A stretch of 5,224 nucleotides of DNA. Origin: Pseudomonas sp. (GTDB taxonomy: Bacteria; Pseudomonadota; Gammaproteobacteria; Pseudomonadales; Pseudomonadaceae). The translations under genes were made by a program, and so were the position numbers. Each line of letters opens with the position of its first letter. Position 1 is the first letter of the stretch. The DNA is taken from assembly GCA_029240955.1 (NCBI GenBank), contig JARDZH010000206.1, forward strand, positions 1 through 5,224, given 5' to 3'. Positions 1-5,224 of the stretch are shown here, piece after piece. The notes beneath the pieces are model-generated. The model saw only the letters and a program-made list of their open reading frames with translations. It did no database searches and was not told the origin of the DNA.

Positions 1-120
1 ACGCCTGCAAAACCGGCTGAGACGAAAAAGGCCCCGGCCAAGACTGAGCCCGCGAAGAAAGCGCCGGCCAAAGCCAAGTCTGAAGCGAGCCCCGCTCCGG
101 TCGCGGAGCCGAAAGGCTGA
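1..120 (+). CDS. C-terminal end of a protein with a Lys/Ala/Pro-rich tail (5' partial)
   Basis: The frame open from base 1 to the TGA at 118–120 gives 39 residues made almost entirely of Ala, Lys, Pro, Glu and Ser, with no hydrophobic residue other than Ala and Val. A KKAPAK unit occurs twice ten residues apart (residues 9–14 and 19–24 of the visible part), so the tail is a degenerate repeat. It ends in PVAEPKG. Such tails are known in Pseudomonas on histone H1-like AlgP, the phasin PhaF and some RNA- or DNA-binding proteins, where they bind nucleic acid or act as flexible linkers. The folded part lies outside the window, so I do not name the gene. That it is coding is supported by continuous in-frame GC-rich codons and by a perfect intrinsic terminator 18 bp after the stop. 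The tail is probably disordered and basic; any function is inference. Confidence 0.8.
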   Translation, partial: TPAKPAETKKAPAKTEPAKKAPAKAKSEASPAPVAEPKG

Positions 121-134
121 TCATATGAAGCTTG

Positions 135-168
135 AAAGGGCGCGGTTCGAACCGCGCCTTTTTTTTTT
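135..168 (+). terminator. Intrinsic terminator after the Lys/Ala/Pro-tail gene
   Basis: A perfect 20-base palindrome (139–158, half-site GGCGCGGTTC) is followed immediately by ten T's (159–168). AAA at 135–137 lies just before the stem. This is a textbook rho-independent terminator for the rightward gene ending at 120. Read leftward, the same stem lies just past the stop of the minus-strand ORF (168–401), but the tract after it is only CTTTC, so termination in that direction should be weaker. Confidence 0.92.
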
Positions 169-401
169 CAGTGATTCGCTTCGCTGGACAGGAAAACCCT
201 TTGTCCTTCCAGCCGGCGGGCTTCAATCAGCTCCGCCTGCGGTCCCTTGCGGCATTTGTATTTGATGCCTTTCTGGCGAGGGAATGCGCTGATCGTCTGC
301 AGGCATTCTTCCCTGGAGGAATAGGCCGTCGCTTGTCGCTCGTCGACACATCCCTCCATACCCGTGCACATCGTCATAACGACAAAGTAAACCATCATCA
401 T
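168..401 (-). CDS. Small cysteine-containing hypothetical protein (77 aa)
   Basis: I do not recognise a named family. The 77-residue product starts MMMVYFVVMTMC, a short hydrophobic stretch that reads more like a buried β-strand than a signal peptide because it has no basic N-region or AxA site. It has four cysteines (C12, C18, C33, C50), a count compatible with two disulfides or a metal site. The segment ERQATAYSSREEC (21–33) precedes a predicted helix, and the C-terminal third is charged. The general layout, a hydrophobic start, Cys pairs and an 'S.EEC' step, is like small Pseudomonas proteins of unknown function. The first of three tandem ATGs is favoured because GGAG (412–415) lies 10 nt upstream; the second and third ATGs would be 13 and 16 nt away. 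The TGA overlaps the last T of the opposing terminator's T-run. It is convergent with the upstream gene and stands alone. It could be a chance ORF, but composition, ribosome site and promoter placement make a real gene likely. Confidence 0.6.
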   Translation of the reverse strand: MMMVYFVVMTMCTGMEGCVDERQATAYSSREECLQTISAFPRQKGIKYKCRKGPQAELIEARRLEGQRVFLSSEANH

Positions 402-430
402 CGCGGCGCTGCTCCATCGATCCCTTACGA

Positions 431-459
431 TTTAAATGTCCTGCGCCGGTTCTCGTTAA
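431..459 (-). promoter_or_regulatory. Candidate sigma-70 promoter for the small cysteine-containing ORF
   Basis: On the minus strand, TTAACG (454–459, 4/6 to the –35 consensus) is followed after exactly 17 nt by TTTAAA (431–436, 4/6 to the –10 consensus). A start near 424 would leave a leader of about 22 nt that includes the GGAG ribosome site at 412–415. The hexamers are weak individually; the spacing and placement are what support the call. Confidence 0.3.
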
Positions 460-784
460 CTGTCTGAAGGACTGGTAGCAGTGAATGTCGCCCTGCGTGA
501 GATTCGCCTGGCCGACGTTCATGCTGCGGGATGTCACATTGCCCAACAATGGCCAAAAGCTTCCATTCGTCGGAATAATGTCACCACTCGCCGTTTTGTT
601 GAGGAGTGTCATTTTACAGTTACAGATATCAGCCAATTATTTGACTTTTCGCCTTTGATGCTACGGTTTGCCGCTTATCCGCGCCGAATGGCCGATGGTC
701 ATCGGGGAGTTTTCTTACGCATCGAATATCGAGATGGTGGGCGACTGTAATGCTCAGGAAGCATTGTTCAGCGAGGCGCGCTTC

Positions 785-806
785 GTCACCGAGGACTGAA
801 GGTGAC
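785..806. repeat. Inverted repeat GTCACC-N10-GGTGAC, possible operator
   Basis: Two perfect 6-base arms (785–790 and 801–806) with a 10-base spacer give a centre-to-centre distance of 16 bp, roughly one and a half helical turns. It lies about 120 bp upstream of the cytochrome b561 start. It could be a regulator site for the b561–yceI operon or chance; arms of this length do arise by chance. Confidence 0.2.
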
Positions 807-912
807 AGCGGAGCGGACAGTGATACAGATGGATCGGAATTCCTGATGCTTCGCAGCAAAATTTTGCGCTTTCATTCGATAGATAAAAAGCTAGTCTGTC
901 TGCACTTCTTAC

Positions 913-916
913 AAGG
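913..916 (+). promoter_or_regulatory. Ribosome binding site that decides the cytochrome b561 start
   Basis: AAGG at 913–916 is only 2 nt from the ATG at 919 but 8 nt from the ATG at 925. The second spacing is normal for initiation, so the protein most likely starts MQLHNS rather than MAMQLHNS. Confidence 0.7.
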
Positions 917-924
917 TAATGGCA

Positions 925-1473
925 ATGCAGTTACATAACTCATCCGAGCGTTACGGTGTGGTCAGCGTGGTCCTGCATTGGACCGTTGCCGTTACGGTAT
1001 TCGGACTCTTCGCTCTGGGGCTGTGGATGGTCGGGCTGGACTACTACGATACATGGCGCAAGGCCGGTCCCGATCTTCACAAAAGCATCGGGCTTACGCT
1101 GTTCGCCGTCATGGTGATTCGCCTGGCGTGGCGGCTGATCAGCCCGCCGCCAGCGCCTCTGGCTAGCTACAGCAAAATGACGCGCATCGGCGCGCATTTG
1201 GGTCATCTGTTTCTGTACGTCGCGCTGTTTGCGGTCATGGCTGCGGGCTACCTGATTTCCACCGCCGACGGCGTTGGCATTCCGGTGTTCGGCCTGTTCG
1301 AAGTGCCGGCACTGGTCAGCGGTCTGCCTGATCAGGCCGAGACCGCCGGCACGATTCACCTGTATCTGGCCTGGGCCATCGTGGTTTTCGCGGTGCTTCA
1401 TGGTCTGGCTGCACTGAAACACCACTTCATCGACCGCGACGTGACGCTCAAGCGCATGTTGGGTCGCAACTGA
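925..1473 (+). CDS. Cytochrome b561 family protein (CybB/YceJ type)
   Basis: A 182-residue integral inner-membrane di-heme cytochrome of the Ni/Fe-hydrogenase b-type/cytochrome b561 family. Members pass electrons between membrane quinone and partners; E. coli CybB is a superoxide:ubiquinone oxidoreductase. Four hydrophobic spans are visible, at about 12–36, 54–72, 91–112 and 145–165. The expected heme-ligand histidines are present: H18 in VVLHW (span 1), H52 in DLHKSIG (start of span 2), H145 in TIHLYLAW and H159 in VLHGLAALKHHF (span 4). The motif RLAWRLISPPP after span 2 is typical of the family. Length is close to E. coli CybB (about 176 residues). The start at 925 is chosen from ribosome-site spacing; 919 would add two residues. 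The stop lies 26 bp before yceI, so the two are probably co-transcribed, as in E. coli yceJ–yceI. Family assignment is firm; the physiological electron donor and acceptor are not shown by the sequence. Confidence 0.93.
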   Translation: MQLHNSSERYGVVSVVLHWTVAVTVFGLFALGLWMVGLDYYDTWRKAGPDLHKSIGLTLFAVMVIRLAWRLISPPPAPLASYSKMTRIGAHLGHLFLYVALFAVMAAGYLISTADGVGIPVFGLFEVPALVSGLPDQAETAGTIHLYLAWAIVVFAVLHGLAALKHHFIDRDVTLKRMLGRN

Positions 1474-1485
1474 TCGTTCAACCAT

Positions 1486-1492
1486 AAAGGGA
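1486..1492 (+). promoter_or_regulatory. Ribosome binding site of yceI
   Basis: AAAGGGA lies 7 nt before the ATG at 1500. It sits in the 26-bp gap after the b561 stop, with no room for a separate promoter, which supports operon translation. Confidence 0.75.
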
Positions 1493-1499
1493 ATAAAGC

Positions 1500-2078
1500 A
1501 TGTTGAAGAAGTCTCTCGCCGCTCTGGCTCTGGGTACCGCTCTGCTGTCCGCCGGTCAGGCCATGGCCGCCGATTACGTGATCGACAAGGAAGGCCAGCA
1601 CGCTTTCGTCGACTTCAAGATCAGCCACCTGGGTTACAGCTTCATCCACGGCACTTTCAAGGACTGGAACGGTGAATTCAGCTTCGACGCTGCCAAGCCT
1701 GAAGCCAGCAAGATCTCGGTAGAACTGAAGACTGCCAGCCTGTTCACCAACCACGCCGAGCGCGACAAGCACATCAGCAGCAAGGACTTCCTGGACGTTT
1801 CCAAGTATCCGGAAGCCAAGTTCGTCTCCACCAGCGTCAAGTCCACCGGCGAGAAAACCGCTGACGTGACTGGCGAGCTGACTCTGCACGGCGTCACCAA
1901 GCCAATCGTTATCAAAGCGACCTTCAACGGTGAAGGCAAAGATCCGTGGGGCGGCTACCGCGCAGGCTTCGACGGTACGTCGACGCTGAACCTGAACGAC
2001 TTCGGCATCAAAGGGCCAGGCCCGACTTCCCAGACTCTGGACCTGAACATCTCGTTCGAAGGTCTGCAGAAGAAGTAA
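1500..2078 (+). CDS. yceI: YceI-family periplasmic lipocalin-fold protein
   Basis: 192 residues. Residues 1–23 are a clear Sec signal peptide: basic start MLKK, hydrophobic core, and cleavage after AMA (23) to give mature [10 protein letters not shown]. The rest (about 24–190) matches the YceI β-barrel family, whose Thermus member binds a polyisoprenoid, probably a quinone-like lipid, in its cavity. Family landmarks visible are [14 protein letters not shown] (34–47), the [16 protein letters not shown] block (84–99), YPEAKF (103–108), TLHGVTKP (128–135) and a C-terminal [13 protein letters not shown]. Length equals the usual 190–195, so the gene is intact. Codon choice is strongly biased to the preferred GC-ending set, suggesting high expression. 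Following b561 in one operon, it may receive or deliver a quinone or isoprenoid at the outer face of the inner membrane; that link is inference. In some bacteria YceI proteins are secreted or respond to stress or pH. Confidence 0.95.
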   Translation: MLKKSLAALALGTALLSAGQAMAADYVIDKEGQHAFVDFKISHLGYSFIHGTFKDWNGEFSFDAAKPEASKISVELKTASLFTNHAERDKHISSKDFLDVSKYPEAKFVSTSVKSTGEKTADVTGELTLHGVTKPIVIKATFNGEGKDPWGGYRAGFDGTSTLNLNDFGIKGPGPTSQTLDLNISFEGLQKK

Positions 2079-2090
2079 CCCGCGACTGCA

Positions 2091-2122
2091 CGAAAACGCC
2101 GACCTCAGGGTCGGCGTTTTCG
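2091..2122 (+). terminator. Terminator of the b561–yceI operon
   Basis: A perfect 14-bp stem (2091–2104 with 2109–2122) has a TCAG loop, 12 bp after the yceI stop. The core is GC-rich and the right arm ends GTTTTCG, so the U-tract (TTTTCGTTT) forms partly within the stem. The symmetric A/T ends mean it could act in both directions. Confidence 0.88.
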
Positions 2123-2151
2123 TTTCCGCTGCTTTTGCCAGCGAGACGGAC

Positions 2152-2225
2152 CGCCGCTCGCCAGCAAGCTGGCTCCTACAGGTTAGCGGCGCACCTGTAG
2201 GAGCCAGCTTGCTGGCGAAGCGGCG
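2152..2225. repeat. Inverted REP doublet (REPIN/BIME-like)
   Basis: Two REP units face each other. The left arm 2158–2183 and right arm 2193–2218 are perfect 26-bp complements. After one extra A at 2219 the pairing continues for 6 bp (2152–2157 with 2220–2225), giving about 32 bp around a 9-base loop (2184–2192). Each arm also has its own mini-palindrome, GCCAGC-AA-GCTGGC (2160–2173 in the left arm). The right arm reads GTAGGAGCCAGCTTGCTGGC, the layout of Pseudomonas REP elements. Such doublets are non-autonomous mobile units thought to be spread by RAYT (REP-associated tyrosine) transposases; none is encoded here. It sits between two terminators in a convergent intergenic gap, a typical neutral site. 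Confidence 0.88.
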
Positions 2226-2238
2226 TCACAGGCGATAA

Positions 2239-2275
2239 AACAAAAACGCCCCGAACCAGTCGGGGCGTTTTTGTT
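2239..2275 (-). terminator. Bidirectional intrinsic terminator downstream of rhlE
   Basis: A perfect 15-bp stem (2239–2253 with 2261–2275) has a 7-base loop. Read on the minus strand it starts 11 bp after the rhlE stop and runs CGCCCCG…CGGGGCG into TTTTTGTTTT, a strong terminator. On the plus strand the tract is TTTTTGTT, so it can also stop readthrough from the yceI side. Confidence 0.9.
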
Positions 2276-2286
2276 CAGACAGACGA

Positions 2287-4170
2287 TCAGCTGTCGCGGT
2301 TACGCGTCAGCAGAGCCGGCTTTTCGCCGCGTGGTCGGCTTGGCAACTGGTCCAGTTGCTCGGCAGACGGGAAGCGATCGATCTTCGACTCTTTGTGCAT
2401 GATCTTCGGTTGCGGCTGGCTGTCACGCGAGCTGCGAACTGCTGGCTCCGAACGCGCTGGCTGATCATCGCGAGCCGGACGACGGCCGCGTGGCTGACCG
2501 TCACGAGGCGCGCCGGTGCGAGGCCCCGAACCATTCCGCTTGGGCGCAGCACCGGTGCCTGCGCCGCTACGAGCGCCGCCACCGTTGTTGCTGCGGCCTG
2601 GACCCGCAGGACGCGCAGCGCCACCGGCAGCAGGAGCAGCGCCTGGTGCGCCTGGACGACGGCCACGACCCTGATTCTTGCCTTGATACGGGCTTACATA
2701 GTCAGCGCGGTTGCCGAAGTTGTCGACTTCGTCATCGAGGAATTCATCCGGCGCACGATCCGCAGCCGGACGCGGCGCAGCTTGAGAGGCGCGTTGCTCG
2801 CCACGCGGCGTGCCCTGACGTGGCTTGCGCTCGCGCGGCGGACGGGCTGGACGCTCTTCACCGGCGGCAGCAGTGGCCGCTGGTTTTTCCTTGCCCTTGT
2901 CCTTGCCTTTATCGCGACGGCCGCCGTTGTTCTTGTCGCCTTCAGCGCGTGCGCCACGGCCACCGCGCGGGTTACGCACGTCCGGACGCTCGCGAACTTC
3001 AGGCTTCTCAGCCTCGACCGCCGACATGTCGAAGCCCATCAGATCGCCATCCGGGATCTTCTGCCTGGTCATGCGCTCGATGCTCTTGAGCAGCTTCTCT
3101 TCGTCCGGCGCCACCAGCGAGATCGCTTCGCCTGTGCGACCGGCACGGCCAGTACGGCCGATACGGTGCACGTAATCTTCATCGACGTTCGGCAGCTCGA
3201 AGTTGACGACGTGTGGAAGCTGGTCGATATCCAGACCGCGCGCGGCGATATCGGTAGCGACCATGATCCGCACATCGCCAGCCTTGAAGTCGGCCAGCGC
3301 TTTGGTGCGGGCGTTCTGGCTCTTGTTGCCATGGATCGCGACGGCGGAAAGGCCATGCTTGTCCAGGTACTCGGCAAGACGGTTGGCGCCGTGCTTGGTG
3401 CGGGTGAACACCAGCACCTGCTCCCATGCACCCAGGGTGATCAGGTGCGCAAGCAGCGAGCGCTTGTGGTTGGCCGGCAGGCGGAACACGCGCTGTTCGA
3501 TACGCTCGACCGTGGTGTTCGGCGGCGTGACTTCGATGCGCTCGGGGTTGTGCAGCAACTTGCCGGCCAGAGCCGTGATGTCGCTGGAGAAGGTCGCCGA
3601 GAACAGCAGGTTCTGGCGCTTGGCAGGCAGGCGCGCAAGGACCTTCTTCACGTCATGGACAAAGCCCATGTCGAGCATGCGGTCGGCTTCGTCGAGGACC
3701 AGAATTTCAACGTGGGACAGGTCAACGCTGCCCTGGCCGCACAGGTCGAGCAGACGGCCGGGGCAGGCCACCAGCACGTCAACGCCGCGGGCCATGGCCT
3801 GGACTTGTGGATTCATGCCGACACCGCCGAAGATGCAGGCGCTGACGAACTTCAGGTCGCGGGCGTACAGCTTGAAGCTGTCGTGCACCTGAGCGGCCAG
3901 TTCGCGAGTCGGGGTCAGTACCAGCACGCGCGGTTGGCGCGGGCCATGGCGCTGGGATTTGTCCGGGTGACCATTGGGAAACAGCCGCTCCAGAATCGGG
4001 AGGGCGAAGCCACCGGTTTTACCAGTACCTGTCTGTGCCGCAACCATCAGGTCGCGACCTTGCAACACGGCGGGAATGGCCCGCTGTTGCACCGGAGTAG
4101 GCTGGGTGTAGCCCGCTGCCTCGATGGCGCGGACTAGAGCCTCGGAGAGACCGAGGGAAGCAAAGGACAT
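2287..4170 (-). CDS. rhlE: DEAD-box ATP-dependent RNA helicase, RhlE family (RhlE2-like)
   Basis: A 627-residue cytoplasmic RNA helicase that unwinds short RNA duplexes with ATP, in RNA decay, ribosome assembly or cold adaptation. The core, residues 1–381, has every DEAD-box motif: FASLGL with the Q motif PTPVQ (24–28), motif I AQTGTGKT (45–52), Ia PTRELA (87–92), GG (115–116), Ib variant CPGR (136–139; usual TPGR), II DEAD (160–163), III SAT (191–193), IV VFTRTK (254–259), [12 protein letters not shown] (305–315) and [13 protein letters not shown] (335–345). Residues 382–627 are a low-complexity Arg/Gly/Pro/Ala/Lys-rich tail with an acidic island [11 protein letters not shown] (475–485) and an end block [21 protein letters not shown] split by no Gly runs (589–609). 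Pseudomonas RhlE2 (PA0428), also next to metF, is reported to use such an extension for RNase E contact. The start is supported by AGGA (4177–4180) 6 nt upstream. RhlE family is certain; the RhlE2 subtype is inferred from neighbours and tail. Confidence 0.95.
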   Translation of the reverse strand: MSFASLGLSEALVRAIEAAGYTQPTPVQQRAIPAVLQGRDLMVAAQTGTGKTGGFALPILERLFPNGHPDKSQRHGPRQPRVLVLTPTRELAAQVHDSFKLYARDLKFVSACIFGGVGMNPQVQAMARGVDVLVACPGRLLDLCGQGSVDLSHVEILVLDEADRMLDMGFVHDVKKVLARLPAKRQNLLFSATFSSDITALAGKLLHNPERIEVTPPNTTVERIEQRVFRLPANHKRSLLAHLITLGAWEQVLVFTRTKHGANRLAEYLDKHGLSAVAIHGNKSQNARTKALADFKAGDVRIMVATDIAARGLDIDQLPHVVNFELPNVDEDYVHRIGRTGRAGRTGEAISLVAPDEEKLLKSIERMTRQKIPDGDLMGFDMSAVEAEKPEVRERPDVRNPRGGRGARAEGDKNNGGRRDKGKDKGKEKPAATAAAGEERPARPPRERKPRQGTPRGEQRASQAAPRPAADRAPDEFLDDEVDNFGNRADYVSPYQGKNQGRGRRPGAPGAAPAAGGAARPAGPGRSNNGGGARSGAGTGAAPKRNGSGPRTGAPRDGQPRGRRPARDDQPARSEPAVRSSRDSQPQPKIMHKESKIDRFPSAEQLDQLPSRPRGEKPALLTRNRDS

Positions 4171-4203
4171 GAGTAATCCTGTTCTGTTGGAGCTTTAGCT
4201 CAA

Positions 4204-4250
4204 GGGATGTCTTGCCTGGCGCGAATGGCGTGTAAAGACAACGCGATCCC
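4204..4250 (-). promoter_or_regulatory. Possible folded element in the rhlE 5' leader
   Basis: GGGATGTCTT (4204–4213) can pair with AAGAC (4235–4239) and, past a 6-base bulge, ATCCC (4246–4250). GCC/GGC (4214–4216 with 4227–4229) adds an inner stem. It lies about 35–80 nt upstream of the rhlE start inside the inferred leader. Folding by eye is weak evidence, and a regulatory role is unproven. Confidence 0.25.
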
Positions 4251-4377
4251 GTCCGGTCCTGCGGGGTCTCTGGTTCATCTCGGGACGTCTGCGCGGGGTG
4301 AAAAATGCGCTGTTGGCGTGATCGAGGTGACTGATGCAAGACCGAGCGTCCGGGCGTAAGCCTGGCGGGAAGGCTGG

Positions 4378-4386
4378 AGTATAACA
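4378..4386 (-). promoter_or_regulatory. Candidate extended –10 promoter of rhlE
   Basis: The minus strand reads TGTTATACT: a TATACT –10 (5/6 to consensus) with the TGn extension. No good –35 lies 16–18 nt upstream, as is common for extended –10 promoters. A start near 4371 would give a 5' leader of about 200 nt before the rhlE ATG, long for a housekeeping gene but usual for DEAD-box helicases with leader-based control. Confidence 0.5.
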
Positions 4387-4424
4387 GAGCAAACGCAATG
4401 CGCTGCTTTCCTGCTGCCCAATGG

Positions 4425-4454
4425 CGTGGTTCCCGGCGCAGGCCGGAAACCACG
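4425..4454 (-). terminator. Hairpin at the metF 3' end, no U-tract
   Basis: A 13-bp stem (4425–4437 with 4442–4454) has one U·G wobble and a 4-base loop, and begins 13 nt after the metF stop. The sequence after it on the minus strand (CCATTGGGC) lacks a T-run. It may be an inefficient terminator, a rho-linked pause, or a 3'-end stabiliser that lets some transcripts continue into rhlE. Confidence 0.5.
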
Positions 4455-4467
4455 GTGGTCGATCAAC

Positions 4468-5224
4468 TCAGCGTGGCAGCTTGAGGTTGTTCCAGACCGC
4501 CAGGCTAGGTTCGGCCTGGTTCAGGGTGTAGAAGTGCAGGCCTGGCGCGCCGCCTTGCAACAGACGGTCGCACATATCGGTGATGACCTCTTCGCCGAAT
4601 GCCTGAATGCTCGATGAATCGTCGCCGTAGGCTTCGAGCTGCTTGCGGATCCAGCGCGGAATTTCCGCACCGCAGGCATCGGAGAAACGCGCCAGCTTGG
4701 TGTAATTGGTGATCGGCATGATGCCCGGCACGATCGGGATGTTCACGCCCATCTTCTGCACGCGCTCGACGAAATAGAAGTAGCTGTCGGCGTTGAAGAA
4801 GTACTGGGTGATCGCACTGTCGGCGCCGGCGTTGGCCTTGTTGACGAAGTGCTTGAGGTCATCCTCGAAATTGCGCGCCTGCGGGTGCATCTCCGGGTAC
4901 GCGGCCACTTCGATATCGAAGTGACTGCCGGTTTCTTCACGAATGAAGCTCACCAGATCGTTGGCGTGACGCAGCTCGCCGCTCGCCATGCCCATGCCCG
5001 ACGGCAGGTCGCCGCGCAGGGCAACGATGCGTTTGATACCGGCTTCGCGATATTGGGCCAGCAGGTTGCGCAGGTCTTCCTTGCTGTCGCCCACGCACGA
5101 AAGGTGCGGTGCGGCAGGCACTTTTACTTCGTTCTCCAGCTGCAGCACGGTGTTGAGCGTGCGGTCGCGGGTCGAACCTCCGGCACCGTAGGTGCAGGAA
5201 AAGAAATCGGGGTTGTAGCTGGCC
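4468..5224 (-). CDS. metF: 5,10-methylenetetrahydrofolate reductase (N-terminus beyond the window)
   Basis: Reduces 5,10-methylene-THF to 5-methyl-THF using FAD and NADH in the cytoplasm, supplying the methyl group for methionine synthesis. The frame stays open to the window edge and gives 251 residues; about 30 N-terminal residues, including the catalytic Glu (Glu28 in E. coli), are outside. Visible TIM-barrel landmarks in order: NPDFFSCTYGAGG (FAD-site strand), RDRT, AAPHLSC, IVALRGDLP (its Asp matches E. coli Asp120 near the flavin), AAYPEMHPQA, ITQYFF (its Gln matches the folate-binding Gln183), IPIVPGIMPI, IPRWI and LHFYTLN near the C-terminus. Start codons inside the window, such as the GTG at 5148, are not the true start. 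It is followed on the same strand by rhlE, 297 bp away. In Pseudomonas the S-adenosylhomocysteine hydrolase gene usually lies upstream, but that lies outside this window. Confidence 0.97.
   Translation of the reverse strand, partial: ASYNPDFFSCTYGAGGSTRDRTLNTVLQLENEVKVPAAPHLSCVGDSKEDLRNLLAQYREAGIKRIVALRGDLPSGMGMASGELRHANDLVSFIREETGSHFDIEVAAYPEMHPQARNFEDDLKHFVNKANAGADSAITQYFFNADSYFYFVERVQKMGVNIPIVPGIMPITNYTKLARFSDACGAEIPRWIRKQLEAYGDDSSSIQAFGEEVITDMCDRLLQGGAPGLHFYTLNQAEPSLAVWNNLKLPR

Larger units (their letters stand above)
477..924. other. Gene-poor interval upstream of the cytochrome b561 operon
   Basis: About 450 bp hold no gene I can support. Short open frames exist on both strands, but they show mixed codon use and no recognisable motif. 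Structures that are visible: a 6-bp hairpin AATGCT/AGCATT with a CAGGA loop (749–765), a dyad GTCACC-N10-GGTGAC (785–806), the palindrome GGAATTCC (836–843) and the palindrome GCAAAATTTTGC (856–867). The last 100 bp are relatively AT-rich and probably hold the promoter of the b561–yceI operon, but I could not find a convincing –35/–10 pair. A minus-strand frame at roughly 460–636 reads unusually protein-like and may be a decayed gene; it is listed as a finding. Confidence 0.5.

Noticed and set aside
481..750. 89-codon plus-strand frame with GTG start and a GAAGGA ribosome-like site 9 nt upstream
   Set aside because: The ribosome-like site is good, but codon use is mixed with many rare codons (TTA, CTA, CGA, ACA, GGA), no motif is seen, and the opposite strand reads more protein-like. 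Kept as part of the unexplained interval.
749..765. Hairpin AATGCT-CAGGA-AGCATT as a terminator
   Set aside because: Only 6 bp, AT-containing, no T-run on either side and no gene ending nearby.
629..859. 76-codon minus-strand frame
   Set aside because: Low-information sequence, no ribosome site noticed, no family resemblance.
870..897. TTTCAT-N16-TAGTCT as a promoter for the b561 operon
   Set aside because: Both hexamers are poor matches and the nearby TAGATA/GATAAA has no –35 at proper distance, so no promoter is called.
750..938. 62-codon plus-strand frame overlapping the b561 start
   Set aside because: Arg/Ser-rich, no motif, overlaps the start region of a confidently assigned gene in another frame.
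940..1485. 181-codon minus-strand frame over the cytochrome b561 gene
   Set aside because: His/Gln/Arg-rich shadow of the b561 frame with no recognisable domain.
1398..1889. 163-codon minus-strand frame over the b561–yceI junction
   Set aside because: Antisense shadow of yceI; the signal peptide and YceI motifs on the plus strand decide.
2356..4137. 593-codon open frame on the plus strand, antisense to rhlE
   Set aside because: It mirrors the helicase gene. High GC at codon third positions keeps opposite frames free of stops; the translation is Arg/Ala/Thr-rich with no motif, and the helicase motifs on the other strand are unambiguous.
4019..4453. 144-codon minus-strand frame spanning the rhlE 5' leader
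   Set aside because: It overlaps the start of rhlE in another frame, is Arg/Pro/Ser-rich and has no motif.

Overview
The window looks like a core-chromosome segment of a fluorescent or plant-associated Pseudomonas. This rests on GC-rich codon usage, a metF–rhlE gene order that I recall from Pseudomonas genomes, and a REP doublet with the 'GTAGGAGC…GCTTGC…GCGA' consensus typical of Pseudomonas REP sequences. No database search was possible, so the genus is an inference.

Left part (1–924): the last 39 codons of a rightward gene with a Lys/Ala/Pro-rich tail end at 120. A perfect hairpin with ten T's follows. Facing it on the minus strand is a small cysteine-containing hypothetical protein (168–401), whose stop codon abuts that terminator. 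About 450 bp (477–924) then carry no gene I can support. This stretch holds short dyads, probably includes the leader of the next operon, and contains one odd protein-like minus-strand frame that may be degraded coding sequence.

Middle part (925–2225): a two-gene rightward operon. It encodes an integral-membrane di-heme cytochrome b561 (CybB/YceJ type) and, 26 bp later, a secreted YceI-family lipocalin-fold protein. The same pairing is known in E. coli (yceJ–yceI). A likely shared theme is quinone or isoprenoid redox handling at the periplasmic face of the inner membrane. The operon ends at a strong hairpin, followed by a nearly perfect inverted pair of REP elements (a REPIN).

Right part (2239–5224): two leftward genes. 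metF (5,10-methylenetetrahydrofolate reductase, missing its N-terminus at the window edge) lies upstream of a 627-residue DEAD-box RNA helicase of the RhlE family. The helicase resembles Pseudomonas RhlE2 and has a 246-residue low-complexity basic tail. metF ends at a strong hairpin without a U-tract. rhlE has its own extended –10 promoter candidate, a roughly 200-nt leader, and a strong bidirectional terminator facing the yceI operon.

I do not see a defence system, CRISPR array, prophage or insertion sequence. The less ordinary items are the REPIN between two terminators, the RhlE tail with its acidic island and conserved-looking end motif, the small cysteine-containing ORF, and the unexplained 477–924 gap.
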